Below, piece by piece: positions 50,492-63,900 of a stretch of DNA of 64,000 nt. This DNA is from Adineta steineri (lineage: Eukaryota; Rotifera; Eurotatoria; Adinetida; Adinetidae): positions 1-64,000 of the forward strand of contig CAJNOI010000266.1 of the NCBI GenBank assembly GCA_905250115.1. The letters run 5' to 3'. Position 1 is the first letter of the stretch. Every line of letters starts with the position of its first letter. Below the pieces are notes generated by a model, which made no database searches, was not told where the DNA came from, and saw only the letters and a program-made list of their open reading frames with translations. The position numbers were made by a program, and so were the translations under genes.

Positions 50492-51523
50492 ATGCCGGCT
50501 TCACGCGATGATGATGTATATCAAGCTAAATTGGCTGAACAAGCTGAACGATATGAAGGTAAATAATCAATTTAATTATCATTAACTATGATTATTTGTT
50601 TATTGTTTTTTTTCTTAAATTTTAGAAATGGTTGAATCCATGAAAAAAGTAGCAAAAATGGATCAAGAATTAACGGTTGAAGAACGTAATTTACTTTCAG
50701 TTGCGTATAAAAATTTAATTGGCGCACGACGAGCATCATGGCGTATAATTACTAATATCGAAAGTAAAGAAGAAAATAAATCGGAAAATAGTAAAATGGC
50801 TATGACAAAGAAATATCGTTCTCAAGTATGTGGCCTTTGTGTTTTTTTGCTTTTGTTGAAAAATTTTATTATCTATATTTTCTCATGATTTGTGTTTAGG
50901 TTGAAAAAGAATTACGTGATATTTGTCAAGATATTCTTGATTTACTTGATAAAAATCTTTTACCAAATGCTGCATCAGGTGAAAGTAAAGTATTTTACTT
51001 AAAAATGAAAGGTGATTATCATCGATATAAAGCTGAATTTGCTACACAAGAAGATCGTAAAGAAGCAGCTGAAAATTCACTTGTTGCATATACAAAAGCC
51101 AACGATATTGCACAAAATGAATTACCACCAACGCATCCAATCCGTCTTGGTTTAGCTTTGAATTTTTCGGTATTTTATTATGAAATTTTAAATACACCAG
51201 AACGAGCTTGCCGATTGGCTAAACAAGTAAAAAATTTATAATAGGTTTTTTTTTTGTTCTTATGATTAAATTTGATTTCTTAAGGCTTTTGACGATGCAA
51301 TTGCTGAATTGGATACACTTAATGAAGATACATACAAAGGTTTGAATTATTTTTTGGAGATTTTTGGGTTTATTTCTATTAAAAATAATCTTTTCTTTTT
51401 ATAGATTCAACATTGATTATGCAACTTTTACGTGACAACCTCACATTATGGACAACGGATATGCCTGGTGATAATGATAACGCACATAATGAAGTACAAG
51501 ATGTTGATGATGAACAAAAGTGA
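50492..51523 (+). CDS. YWHAE: 14-3-3 protein, epsilon type
   Basis: Phosphoserine/phosphothreonine-binding adaptor. Exons 50492-50558, 50626-50825, 50900-51226, 51285-51339, 51405-51523 (768 nt) give 255 aa, exactly the length of vertebrate 14-3-3 epsilon. Signature motifs [20 protein letters not shown] and [14 protein letters not shown] are present. So are the basic residues of the phosphopeptide groove (KMKGDYHRY, with K and R at the expected sites) and DNLTLWTTD near the end. The variable acidic tail is typical. The gene looks intact. Confidence 0.95.
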
Positions 51524-53227
51524 ACGAACGTTATGTTTAAAAAACACAAAAATTTTCTTTTTTTTTTCTCTTTTTTTTTCGTTTAAATGTAACACATTTC
51601 CTTTTCTTTTATTATAAACAGGAGAAAATATTCTTTCTTTGTGTGTATTCGGATGAGAATCTCTTTCTGTATTGTAAAACGATGAGTGTGAGAATGATGA
51701 TTGATTAATTAATTAAACACAAAAAAAAAACGTTGATGACGAGTAGATATGACTAGTCAGGAAATCTTCTCGTCTAAAATTAATTTCCTTTTCTCGTTTT
51801 TTTCTTTTTCAAACACATACACATTCCTAAATTTTCTTTCAAATGACAAGTCTCTTATATACGGATTTTCTCCCTATCAACATCAACAACCTTTTTTTTT
51901 CTTTTCTCTTTTATTCATTCATTGTCTGCTATCTTGTATTCTATATATATAAATAAAAATAAACGTGTCGATGTTATCACTTGCCCTTTTTCAAACTATC
52001 ATATCACATGTTCCATTTCTATTCAATAAAAACAAAAATAAAACTAATTATTATCTCAAGATTTATATATACATATAATTTTTCGATCTATATACACGGG
52101 CCAAACTGATTTATGATTATTCATAAGTCTATTAATAGAATCATACAGATGTAGTTACATATTTATTAAATGAAGTCTTATATCTATTTTGTATAAGCCT
52201 AAAAATGCATTTTTTTGTATTAAGAATTTGAAATTCATAATCATAATTAGATTTCAATGTTCGTTTAAATAAAAACCATCTTGTGTATTAATCATGATTA
52301 ATATAAAATTCCATTATGATTATTTCTATATATTAAGAATAATAGATTCCGTAGAGTACTATTACTTCCTCATCAGTCCTAAAACAAACTCATTAATTAT
52401 ATATGGTTAACTTATTTTTCCCAAGGTTTTCCTCTTTTTATATCAATAATTTATTATTCCTCTATATAAACTCTGTCTTAAATAGAATGTAGTCATATAG
52501 TAATACTGATAATATTGATAAAATTCTTATTTTTAATTAAATGTAATTCATCGACAGATAAGTATTCAAATTTCCTTTTTTCTCCTATCTTTAAGGTTAA
52601 TCAGGCATCGTTAATTTAAAAGACAATAGCTAATTTTTTATAGTTAGTTTCAAGTAAAGTATCTTCTTGAATATAATATCAAGCTCACTTTACTTATCAA
52701 TAGAAGCTATTAACACACCATGTATCTATTGTATTAACTATAGCAGCCATTAGTATGACGTAATTTTTCTATTCTCTAATATAAGTACGGAAATTTTATA
52801 AAAGAATTAATCTTTTGATATGATCATCAATAATTTTGTCATCAGATAACGCCAATAAAGTTTGTCTTCGAAAAAATTAGTTGATCACGATATATTATAG
52901 ATATATGAAAAATTTTCATACGTATTGACCTGTGAATGTTAGTCAAGTGAATCGATCATTATCTTTTTCTTTTGATATATATATATATATATTCAAACCA
53001 TCTAGGCATGTATAATTTAAAACGACTGTTCTTTCTATTATCCATTACATTGTTTATAACATATCCTTGAGAAATGATTGTTATATCTTATTCACATTGT
53101 TCATTATATAAAACATTGTCCAACGATTCGAATAAACTATAGTTTTCTTAATCTAAAACGACATATTAATAATTGCAAAAAATATATATATATATAAAGA
53201 AAACAAAGAGGAAGCATCGATAGAAAG
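51524..53227. other. Intergenic downstream of 14-3-3
   Basis: T-rich 3' region then AT-rich DNA with an AT dinucleotide run near 52975-52992. No gene supported. Confidence 0.5.
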
Positions 53228-53263
53228 ATGTTCATGGAAGCAAAAAGTGCAGTGAACATTGAT

Positions 53264-53425
53264 ATGAAAAAAAGTCTATACATTTTGTTGTCATTATTGT
53301 TTTTCAGTGACATTTTGTCTGGTTTGTACACGACTCCAGGCATCGATCTTGCGCTTGACTATTATCATCATAACCGACCTCCTGCTATTATTAACATCGG
53401 AAGCGCTCTATGTCTCAAATGTTAG
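53264..53425 (+). CDS. Possible small secreted peptide (53 aa)
   Basis: Unrecognised short frame. From the internal Met at 53264 it reads as a signal-peptide-like segment, MKKSLYILLSLLFFSDILSG. A polar 33-residue remainder follows, with two cysteines at the very end (CLKC). A TA-rich stretch at 53179-53198 lies about 70 bp upstream and could supply a TATA element. An in-frame ATG also exists at 53228. Single exon, no homologue recognised; chance remains a real possibility in AT-rich DNA. Confidence 0.3.
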   Translation: MKKSLYILLSLLFFSDILSGLYTTPGIDLALDYYHHNRPPAIINIGSALCLKC

Positions 53426-56046
53426 ACGATTACATATGTGTATGTATGAATGTATGTCGAAACAAGCGGTGTTATAAATAATTATAGCGATCATCATAGA
53501 CGCATATATAGATCGATTAAAAATACATTGTCGAATCAATATAATAATAAAAACATTTAAATAATCGTTTGAAGTCTGCCTTGAGAAAATTGAATCAAGC
53601 GTGTGAAAAACAATTTATTGATTTAATGAATAGAGAAAAAGACACATATATATAAAGGTAAGTTTTATTGACGTGAAGATTTCTTTCGTAAGTAAATATT
53701 AGTTACTGAATGGCATGTGAAGAAAAATTCATCAAATGCTAACGACTTTGGAAATTAATCTATCTTCGGAAACATTGCATGCAATGTCGCGACGATGAGA
53801 TATAACCCATTGACTGCAAACTTTAATGATCTAATAGCACGCTATGTCAGTTGTACTATTGTTATATACACTTTTTCAGATATTTGAGAAGGAAGAGGGA
53901 ATGAGTGAGAGAGAGAGAGGGAGAAAGAGAAAAGAGCGTGCATATATGTACCACTCAAACATCAATGATTGAACAGGCAAATGAAAGAAAGAAGGAAGAA
54001 CGGAAGAAGACGAAGGAGACTATGTTAAAAAGTCATCTTCCTTTATATGTCAGTCATTCTATTACGATACAGTAGTAATATTAATATACATATATTATAA
54101 ACCAAGCAAGTGTATGTCTTAGTTATATTTACATTTTAATAGTATATGTGCTGCACGCAATCATCATTCTACGATTGATTGGATGATGTGACTAGAAAAG
54201 TAAGCTTATATTCAGCCAGAAGTCTTGAACATGTTGTTTTTTATTCTTTTGTTTCCAATAAAACTGTCGGAAGAAGGAGGTATTATAATAAAAGGTGGTG
54301 GTACATTGTTACTTTTTTCCTAGCGGATCAAATTAACAAGAACAGAAAGAGGTCAGATGAAGTGTAATAGTGAATAGGTTCGAACAGGTGAACTTGTTAT
54401 ATCATTTGTAATGTGTTCAGAAAGAGTGAAGGGTGATGAAGTATTTGTCTAATTTGAAATGATCGTTTTTCTCCTCTCAAGTGGTGACATTTAAGTGGAA
54501 AAAGGTGTAATTATATGTAAGTAATTAGATATTCAAATAGAATAATCAGCTGTTTTCTCGGGTTTTTCTTCTGCCTGTCAATCATTCTTTTTTATGTATA
54601 AATCTTATTTACAAGGTTACTAGTGACATTTTTGATGGTGCGGAAAGTTTTGATTTAATAAGATGTGTAGAATCCTTTTTTTCCTTTCTTTTATCAGAAT
54701 ATAATAGAGACTCTCGGGCATATATATATATTCATGTTATTTGTCACATTGAATCGTTTCAAAGTATTCTTAACTGTTATTATTATATTGAAATTCAGTG
54801 AGAGTATGCATGTATGTATGTAGTCCATCATTTGTTTATACATTGGCACACGTTATTCATATTTGCGTAGCCCTATAAAAGCTAAGAGACAGACACCATT
54901 TGTCTTGCCTACTTATAATTGAAAAGTTTCGATTTAATTCATTTTTCTCAATTGTTTATGAGTGAACCTTTCAATACTCTAAGAGTGAAAGTGAGTGGTC
55001 ATTTAATGACATAGAGTAAATTGACATATACATAGAATGTATTGCTATTAAATGAAAACGAGGTCAAGCAGATGGTTAAGACGGAAATTGTCGTTATTAT
55101 TTCGAGAAGAATAGAAAAAAAAGTGTCAAAAAAAGTATAATCATAACATCAAACGAAAGAGCAGATCTCTTGAGATTGATCATCAATACAGCTGTGGTCA
55201 CGCTTCACGCCTATATACAAAATTGAGTTGAATATATACATATGCGTTTCCATTCAATTTTCTTCTATATAAGATGATGATGATGACGAGTAACTTACTA
55301 TTCAAAAGGGAATCATCTTTATTTCCCTCTTCGCTCATTTCATTTGTTATGTTGATGATTCTGTGTTAATTATTGTACATATACATATTGTAATGACAAC
55401 AAGATTGCTTTTTTAATCATGAGGTTGGATGAAATACCATCTCATTCACAATCATAAGCCTCATTTATATCATATATTAGAATAATAGAAAACAAAAAGA
55501 CAGCTTTTCTTAAATTAGATTCACTAACAGTTTCTATCATTAGTATAAAAGCAAATAGATAAGTCTTTGAACATCCGACATACATCGTCAACATTGATTG
55601 GATTGTATTGATAAGAAGAAGTAGAAGAAGAAAAAAGAGAACAAGGCAATGCTGGTCAAGGTTAGTTAGCGCTTCTCTCTTTCTCCTCATTCTCCTTTCT
55701 TTCTTTTTTTTTCTTCGATTAGTATCATGGGGTTTTGTATACATGATGCAATTGAATACCATTGACAAGGTGTCGTCTTCCGGCTTTTTTAATTGTCGAC
55801 ATAGTATAATAACATCAATATTTCAGGCATATTAATAAAAATGTTTTCATCATCATCTTTCCTACTATTACATAAGGCTATTTGAATTAATTTATACTAG
55901 TATTGTATATGTATATAGACAATATAGAAGCATGCAGTGTTTGTAATTACTTTATTATAAGAGGGACGCGCATAGCGTTTCTATTGTTCAAATATATACA
56001 AAGACTTTTCCTTTTCTTTTTTTTGTTTTACTTTAATATATTTCAG
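53426..56046. other. Long intergenic region before the Tollo-type gene
   Basis: No gene I can defend. It includes a GA-rich run near 53906-53935. Open frames at 54179-54367 and 55442-55835 overlap on both strands and look random. Confidence 0.5.
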
Positions 56047-59000
56047 ATGATGTTTATCTTATTCATTTTCTTTCTTATCAATCATAGTCAATCATTAGAA
56101 TGGAATTGTACGGAAAATCAATCTTTTCTTTTTTCGAATGATCAAACATATGAACAGTGTACAATTACAATTGAATATATATCATTACAACAACAAAAAC
56201 AATTATGTATAACACATACATTATCAATAAAAAATCTTCCAATATTTTCCTATTCATCAAATTATACAATGAAAATTTGTAAAATAAATTCATGTCAATT
56301 ATTAACATTAAATCAATTATCATTTTCATTACCATCATCCGTTGAAATACTTGATTTAAGTTATAATTTATTATCAACATTTACATTTTCATCCTATTCA
56401 TTACCATCACAATTAAAATATTTATATCTTGATAATAATCCAACTTTAATTGATATTAATTTTAATCATGATTCTGAACAACATCAACAACTTGTTAGTC
56501 TTAGTCTTCGTCATAATAAAAATATGAAATTATCATTTTTACCATTAAATTTAATTCAACTTGATTTAACTGATTGCAATTTATTACAATCATCAATATT
56601 AATATTATTAAAATCGTTAACAAAATTAACACATTTATCTTTAGCGAATAATCGATTAAAACGATTGCCTATACTTGATAGAAGTATACAACTTGAATAT
56701 CTTAATCTATCAAATAATTATTTGACTTCAATTGAAGATGATTGGTTATATAAATCATTACAAATTCTCGATCTTACATTTAATCAAATAGAATCTCTAG
56801 AATTTTTTAAAGGAAAATTAAAAATTAATCAAACATTACAACTATACAAACATGATAGGATAAATGTAAGTATTATTTTATTTTTCCGAGATTTTAAATT
56901 CTTCAATAATCACGCAATCAACACGTACTTCGATAATTATTCTAATTAGAAATTTAGTGTTACAAAAGGGATTTCAGAATTTCGCCAGTGTCATTGTACA
57001 TGTGTGAAAATAGTTCGTAGTAACTATGATGTACTTATTGTAATAACATTAGGTCAATTTTTCACATGTATTCTATGCTAATCTTATGTTATGGCAGTTG
57101 GCGACAATCCACTGTGCTTACGTCTGAAATTTAGTTAATTGGCGAATGTCCATTATAATTTGGTCTATACATTCCCACTACTTTCACCAATGACGGATGT
57201 CCTATTGGCGAAGAGACAGTAAGCCAGACATGTTTCGGATATCCTGTGCTCATTTCTCAAACGAGATCACATTGTTCAGTTCACCCATACTAACTATTCT
57301 TTCTATCGAAGCAATCAATTTTTTAAACATTAAATCGTACTCAATTCAGAATGTAATGATGCAAAAAATAAATCAATAACTGTAAAATATACAGGGGCGT
57401 AGCCAGAAATTTGCCATGGGGAGTGCGCGCCAGCAGAAAAACGTTCACGCTATCAATAGTTTTGTTTAATTTCTATCCACCTTCAGGTATTTTTTTCTCC
57501 AAGAAGTGTGTCCGAGCACCCTTTGTATACCTCCTAGCTACGTTCCTAAATATATACAGTACATATAGTTGAGCAAGCGATGTTAGAATATTATGTTTGA
57601 TGATAGACAAAGCGAGATAACAATATGATTTTAACAATTGAATTACTCAATTTTCGAACGGTTTCTTTTTTTTCCTAATACATTTTATTAATAAAAATCA
57701 GAGGCAACGTCTACTTGACTACACAAAATTTTTCTTTGTAGAAAATGGTTACTCATCCTCTTCAACTTTCTCTACATGGTAATCCTTTAATTTGTGATTG
57801 TTGGTTAGATTCTTTACTTAATTCATCATCAATTAATATTACTGATTTATCTTTACTTCAATGTAATTCTCATTCAATTCAAGATATTTCACCTAATGAT
57901 CTTCAATGTTCATATACTCGATATTGTGCACCTGATTGTTCATGTTGTGATTTTGAAGCATGTGATTGTCATTCTGTATGTCCTTCTGAATGTTTATGTT
58001 CACATAATGCTTTCTGGTCACATCATCTTGTCAAATGTCAACAAGGAAATTTATCTGATATACATATATTTTTACCTGAAACAATAACTGAATTAAATTA
58101 TGAAGGAAATAATATTGAACAAATAAAACCATTTGTATTTGCTGGTAAAAATTTATTAACAAAATTAAATTTAGCTAAAAATAATATACAATATTTTACT
58201 AATGAAACATTTTGTGCTGCATCAAATTTACGTGAAATCGATCTTAGTTATAATTCAAATTTAATGACAATACTTCCATATATAAATGAATTATTTGAAT
58301 GTTTAAAAAATTTACAATATATTATTTTATCAAGCGAACAATTCAAGCCGGAAGATGCAATTAGTTATGGATGGATTGTTAGTTCAGACAAGAATTTAAT
58401 TCGTATTAGACGAAAATCAGAACAATTATCTTCAGGTTTGTTTGAAACTGATTTTAAAATAAAATCAAGTTCAAGTAGATGTCAATCAATCTAAGAGACT
58501 TTTGTACTTATAGTATAATTTATCCGAGATATTTGTTGTGTTCAAGAAAGAAACTAATTCTAATTTTTGCTGAATAAAATGTCCTTGAAAATAATCGTCA
58601 GTCTTTCTTAATCAACCATAAATATGAATGCTTCTAGGGTTTTCATAGTCTGATTGACGTTGAGTTTGAACTGAAAGAAAAAATTAAAAAGCGTCAAAGC
58701 ATTTTACTTGCTTTCTCCATCAGTATGATTACAATTCTTTTTATATATATAGTATGACCATGAGTTACGTCAATGATGTCAGAAATATTTATGACTTCGT
58801 AATAAAAAAAAAATAAGTATTTTAAATAGATTGAGGAAGTATGATTTTCTTTTATTAAATGTCTAATTTAATATTCTAATTTTTTCAGTATCACCATTGA
58901 ATATAACACGCCGACGGTCTACGATTTCTTCAACATTTCATTCAGTAACTGAAACATCTCCAATTTTTTCGATATTTCATCATGAATCATTTACATCTTC

Positions 59001-59661
59001 GAATATTATTCATCATAATCAAACATTAATTGTCATTGTATTTTTTCTTCTCTTTTTCGTTTTACTCTTTTTATTATTACTTATATCATTGGCTATTTGT
59101 CGGAGAAAACTTCGTCATCATATAACAGCTGAACTTGAACGTCAACAATCACAACATTATTACTATCATACACATTTACATCAACCAATAACGAAAATTC
59201 CGGAAAGTATTCCAGTTAATGATAGTCTCTATGAACAATTACCATCGTTATCTTCTGATAGTGAACAACCATTTTTATATAATGAAAAAAAATTAACTAA
59301 TATAAATGCTCCAGCTTTGCCTCCATATCCACCATCATTACGACATTATCATTGTTGTCATTCAACAACTCCGCATGACTATCTTTCAACAATACAATCT
59401 CATTCATCATCATCAAATTTAGAACAACAACAGCAATCACAATCGTGTCAAGCGGTTCTAATCTTGGGAAATCAATTGATCTATCCGAATCATCAAGAAT
59501 GTTTATCTGATTTACAACAAAATTTATTATTAACTCAACAAGAAAATAATACAATGCATTATTGTAATAATGAAACAGTATTTGTACCTACAACTCTTTG
59601 CCGATGTAAGAGTCAGCTGAAGAATATTAACACATATACGTGTCCTAATGTTTATAGATAG
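56047..59661 (+). CDS. Tollo/Toll-6/8-type leucine-rich repeat receptor lacking a TIR domain
   Basis: Single-pass receptor of 761 aa. Exons 56047-56865, 57742-58435, 58889-59661 (2286 nt, in frame). Signal peptide at 1-17; leucine-rich repeats about 80-265; then LRRCT (PLICDCWLDSLL). The cysteine cluster CCDFEACDCHSVCPSECLC follows, ending in VKC. This tandem LRRCT/LRRNT block is the signature of multi-cysteine-cluster Toll receptors such as Tollo and 18-wheeler. More LRRs follow, then a membrane helix at about 550-574. The 187-residue tail is rich in Ser, Gln, His and Pro and shows no TIR motifs. The ATG sits directly behind a TTTCAG acceptor, compatible with trans-splicing. Introns are long (876 and 453 nt), the first holding a MITE. 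Confidence 0.88.
57392..57548. mobile_element. hAT-like MITE inside intron of the Tollo-type gene
   Basis: Left end CAGGGGCGTAGCCAG pairs imperfectly with the right end, which reads TAGGAACGTAGCTAG on the other strand. Flanks AAAATATA (57384-57391) and AATATATA (57549-57556) match at 7 of 8 bases, consistent with a decayed 8-bp target-site duplication in AT-rich DNA. The element is 157 bp and non-coding. CAGGGGCG... ends are a common hAT terminus. Confidence 0.7.
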
Positions 59662-59777
59662 AAATGTATATAGAAAAAATAAAATGATGCTTTTGTATTG
59701 ATATGTCACAAATAGAATAATACACGTGTTTGTACAGAATGAACAATAGATTTGAATGATCTTCAAACCAGATAATA

Positions 59778-60254
59778 CTATACTGGTTTAGCATATTTTT
59801 CTGTCCATTGTCGAGCTGTTTCAGGATCTTTATCCGGTACTATTTGTTCCCCGTAATATTTATTATAATCCGGTTGTTGTAATAATGAATAGATTTTAGA
59901 AAGTATTGTAGAAATTGATATTTGTGGTTTCCATGATGAAATAAGTTCATCGTGACAAGCATGTCCTGTTTCAGTGTCTACATTTGGATGACAAATACGT
60001 GTCAGAAAAAAGAATGCAAATGGTTTAAATGGATATTCTAATGGAAATTTGATTCGAAATGCAAATTGACCATTTTCATATGAACTATGATCTGGACCAA
60101 TTAGTATTCCATGTAACTGATTAAAACCGTCTTTATCAACTGAATATTGAAGATTTTGTATGAAAGATAATGGATTTTTATAATAAGAATCTAAATCTTT
60201 TAATAAACATCTTGTTTGTGCATTTGGTGTCGAGGAAGAAGTATCTATTGACAT
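59778..60254 (-). CDS. Ubiquitin-conjugating enzyme E2, single exon
   Basis: 158-aa UBC-fold protein that would carry ubiquitin or a related modifier as a thioester. The HPN motif is at residues 89-91 and the catalytic cysteine at 100 (GHACHDEL), one residue further than in UBE2D and as in UBE2K-like enzymes. FPLEYPFKPF corresponds to the conserved PxxYPxxPP loop, with the last Pro changed to Phe. SSWKP and the following helices complete the core. No intron, unlike most neighbours. It is convergent with the Tollo-type gene (116 bp between stops) and divergent from the CCDC66-like gene. Which E2 class it belongs to is unclear. Confidence 0.88.
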   Translation of the reverse strand: MSIDTSSSTPNAQTRCLLKDLDSYYKNPLSFIQNLQYSVDKDGFNQLHGILIGPDHSSYENGQFAFRIKFPLEYPFKPFAFFFLTRICHPNVDTETGHACHDELISSWKPQISISTILSKIYSLLQQPDYNKYYGEQIVPDKDPETARQWTEKYAKPV

Positions 60255-60615
60255 CTTCTAGTTTTTTTAACTAAAAGTAAAGAAATAAAAGCTTATTTAT
60301 TCATGTCTAGCAATAATATTGATAAATATTTCCTATAAATAAGTACAATTATTAATATGTTTTCGCAGTACTAGTATAAAATATTTTATATTTAAAAAGA
60401 ATGCTGCCTGTAGGTATTACTTAGCAATAACATACCTATGCACTATAATTTGTATAGAAAGAAGGTCGCTGTTAAGCGATAGTCATCTAAATTTATTTCG
60501 TAATGACAGAAAGGAGAAAAAAAACATGCATGTGCGTGAATAATAATGCTTAAAACCATAACAATAGTGTGAACAGATAAAATTTATTTCTATTAATATT
60601 ACAAATCAATAAAAA

Positions 60616-63600
60616 ATGACTGCTGCAACTGCTACTAAATCAGGACCTATTGGTATGTAAATAAAGAACTGACAGAACATTTTTTATTTATTCGAATCTT
60701 CGTTTTCAGAAAATAAGACGACACACTTTCGCACTCAGATGGTAAATGGAAAACCACAAATTTATTTTGAAGATATTCTTGGTATATTGATTTGTCATTT
60801 ATATTTCTCATTGAATGAAAAAATTATTTTTTTAGACGAATCTTCAGTACAACCACAAGTTAAACAAAAACGTAATAGTCGTATGATAAATACAACTCGT
60901 CTTCCACCAGAACAACCCAAATCTAAACCAACTAGTCAGAAACCTGTTCCACAAAATATACCTAATAAACAACCTAAAAAGACAAATAAAGTAATTGTTA
61001 ATCAAAATGATTCATCAGTTGGTGTATTTATGACAATGGAAGAAATAGCAGAACTTGTTAAAGCAGTTAAAGATGCACCAAAAGGTCAGAATAATTCATC
61101 TACAGAAAACAATGGTACTTTCTGAAATAATCGAAATATACTAATAATATTTTCATGTATCATATAGAAGTTCCAGAACCACCACCACCGCCACAGCAAC
61201 AACAACCACAGTACAACTATATTCCACCTCCGGCTGTAATACCTCAACTAGATTTACCTCAACAAACACTACCACCTCCACTATTGTTAGGCCCAACTTC
61301 TCCACGAGAAGAAGCATTAGGTATGATGGCTGACAAGAAACGTAGGAAATGGATGCGAGAAAAAGGTAAGACAATACTATAAAGTTATTTCACAATCGTT
61401 ATTTATTTTTTTTTATAGCGGAAATGGATCGAATGAGACTTGAAGTTGAATATGATCAACTTAAACATCAATTAACTCCTGTAAATCAAAAATCTTCATT
61501 ATCTCCTGGTATAAATCAAACAATTATCTCTACTAATCTTTCTTTTTTTCTGTCTAATTTAGAACGCACAGTATATCCATCTGATTTCTCATCAATGAAT
61601 AAACCTTCAGGAAAACAAAATGATAATCCACAAAATGATTTCTTTAAAACAGGTTTAATGGAAAAGAAACAACAACAATGGAGACAAGAAAATGGTAAAT
61701 TTTAAATTTATTAAAAAGCGTATTTTCTACCTAAAAATACAAACGATGATTAAAATCTCTATTGTAATCATAGTCATCGGTTCTCCTGAAAAATATATTT
61801 GATATAAATCATCATATTTTTTATATTATTATTTTTAGCTGAAAAAGCTCCAACTTGGGATCCATTTGGACGTCCTGGTGCCGGTGCACCTAATATAAAT
61901 GCAATTGAACCACCAATCTCTGTTTGTTTTTTTTGTGTCATTTTTTCGAATAATATATATATTTTATATTGTATATTTAGCAACCATCATCTAATAATAT
62001 GGTTATGCCATATCGACAACCTGATCCATCTTTAGTAACATCAAATATTATTATTAATGATCAAACACATGTACCAGCTGCAATGCGTACGAATTTATTA
62101 CTTGGTAATGTTCGTTTTGAAGATGATGTTAAAATAGCTAAAGAAATGGAGCGACGACAATGGTTAGATGATTTACAAAGACAAATTGAAGACAATAAAC
62201 GTAAAAAATTTACTCAACAAGAAACTGAACGTCGACAAGATTTTCTACATGAAAATGTTAAACCCCTTGTACAAGAAGCTTCTAATCGACATCAACAACA
62301 ACAACAGCAACAACAGCCACAGCAACAACAACAACAGCAACCACCACAGCAGCAACAACAACAACAACAACAAAAAGCTCCATCACCCACACCATCTTCT
62401 AATCCAATACCAGCAAATAATAGTGGACACGATACAAGTAAAATTCGTCAACGTGAATCATTAGTACAACAAACTTATGATAAAATTCTTGAAGCAACTG
62501 AATTAGCTAAATATGAAAAAAAACAACAATTAATTGAGAAACTTAAACGAAATGGTCATAAAACAGATTTATTAGCAAAGACATTACCAGGTTATATTAA
62601 ACTTTATATGAGTCTTTTTATCTAATAAACATTTATTTTCTAGATGTAAAAACACCTATTCCAGATCCGCCTCCAAAGATACCTGAAAAGAATTATGATT
62701 CATCTCCGAAAAAGACTAATGAGTTTTCTCCAAAAAAAACTACTGTAACAAAAATTGAACCTATACATTTAAATACTGTTATTGAACAACAACCATCCTA
62801 TCGAACTAACGATACACGACGAGATGAAGCTGTTAATACAATTGATTCAACATTTCGAAGGTAAATTTCTTTCTATTATTTAAAGAGAATAATATATGTT
62901 TTTTTTGAAAAAATCTAGTGATAATGGTGTTCAAACTGATCTTCGAATGGTATCGCATCATCAAATGTTTAACTATACTCGTGAAGAATCGGATTTACCT
63001 CCTCAAGTACCAAATCATCTATTACATGAGGGAAAACAAAATAAAAAAAATGTTCGTATACGTTCACATGAAGATGATCAACGTCAACGACAATCAAATA
63101 ATAATTCTCATAATAATAATACAACACCTCAAGCTAATACTCAACGAAATCATTATGGTCCACATGATCTTCTTCATCGACCATTATGGAATTATCAAAA
63201 TGGTGCACATCGTCAATATGTACCAAATTCTAAACGAGATTCAAATTCTGATAAACGTCAAAAACCAAATGAACGAACAACTTATAATCGTTGGAATAGT
63301 GATAGTGAATTACAACATGAACGAAAAGAAAAAAAACCAGTAACAACTAATCAACCACGTTCAAATGTTTCAAGACAAAATCAACCTCAACATGTAAATT
63401 TACCCAAAGGACAACCAAAAGAAAAAACATTTGTGTTTTCAAAAAATAATGATGATGAATCAAATTTTAATAATATACCATCATTAGATAAATATGAACA
63501 TTTTATACCATACACAAGAACGGATGAAATACTTGATCCAGCTAGAGCTTTCTCACCGCTACCACAATCGAGAGAACCATCAGCTCGTAATATACAACCA

Positions 63601-63900
63601 GCAAAGGTATGTGTATATATATATGAAAAGAGAATTTTTACTATATAAATAAACTGTAATTGTAGACGAATCCATATGATGATCATCATAGACGGCCTAA
63701 TGTTAATGTTCAAGCTCCACCTTATCATGTACCTCCAGCGCAACAACAGCATATTCTTCAACAATTAACAGCTATTAAAGAAGTTCGTAAAAGTTGTTGT
63801 TAATTTAATAGTAATTATTAATTTTATTTTTGTTTAATTCTAGAATTTAGTTCGTCGACAACAAGAAGTTGCGACATCAATGAATGCTATTCCAGTTTAA
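60616..63900 (+). CDS. CCDC66: CCDC66-like coiled-coil protein
   Basis: 859-aa protein. Exons 60616-60652, 60710-60781, 60836-61114, 61168-61365, 61419-61508, 61563-61694, 61839-61921, 61981-62590, 62644-62860, 62919-63606, 63666-63782, 63844-63900; total 2580 nt in frame. CCDC66 is a microtubule-associated protein of centriolar satellites and cilia. Supporting segments: PREEALGMMADKKRRKWMRE, PFGRPGAGAP, MRTNLLLGNVRFED and ERRQWLDDLQRQIEDNKRKK, which matches the conserved CCDC66 helix. A CAG/CAA run (about 62290-62375) encodes polyglutamine. The intron at 61509-61562 is 54 nt and open, so a naive reading keeps it as coding. The last donor is GTTCGT, weaker than usual. Confidence 0.8.

Noticed and set aside
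55903-56046. Upstream extension of the Tollo-type gene to an ATG at 55903
   Set aside because: It adds a non-signal-like segment before a clear signal peptide, and a TTTCAG acceptor stands directly before the ATG at 56047.
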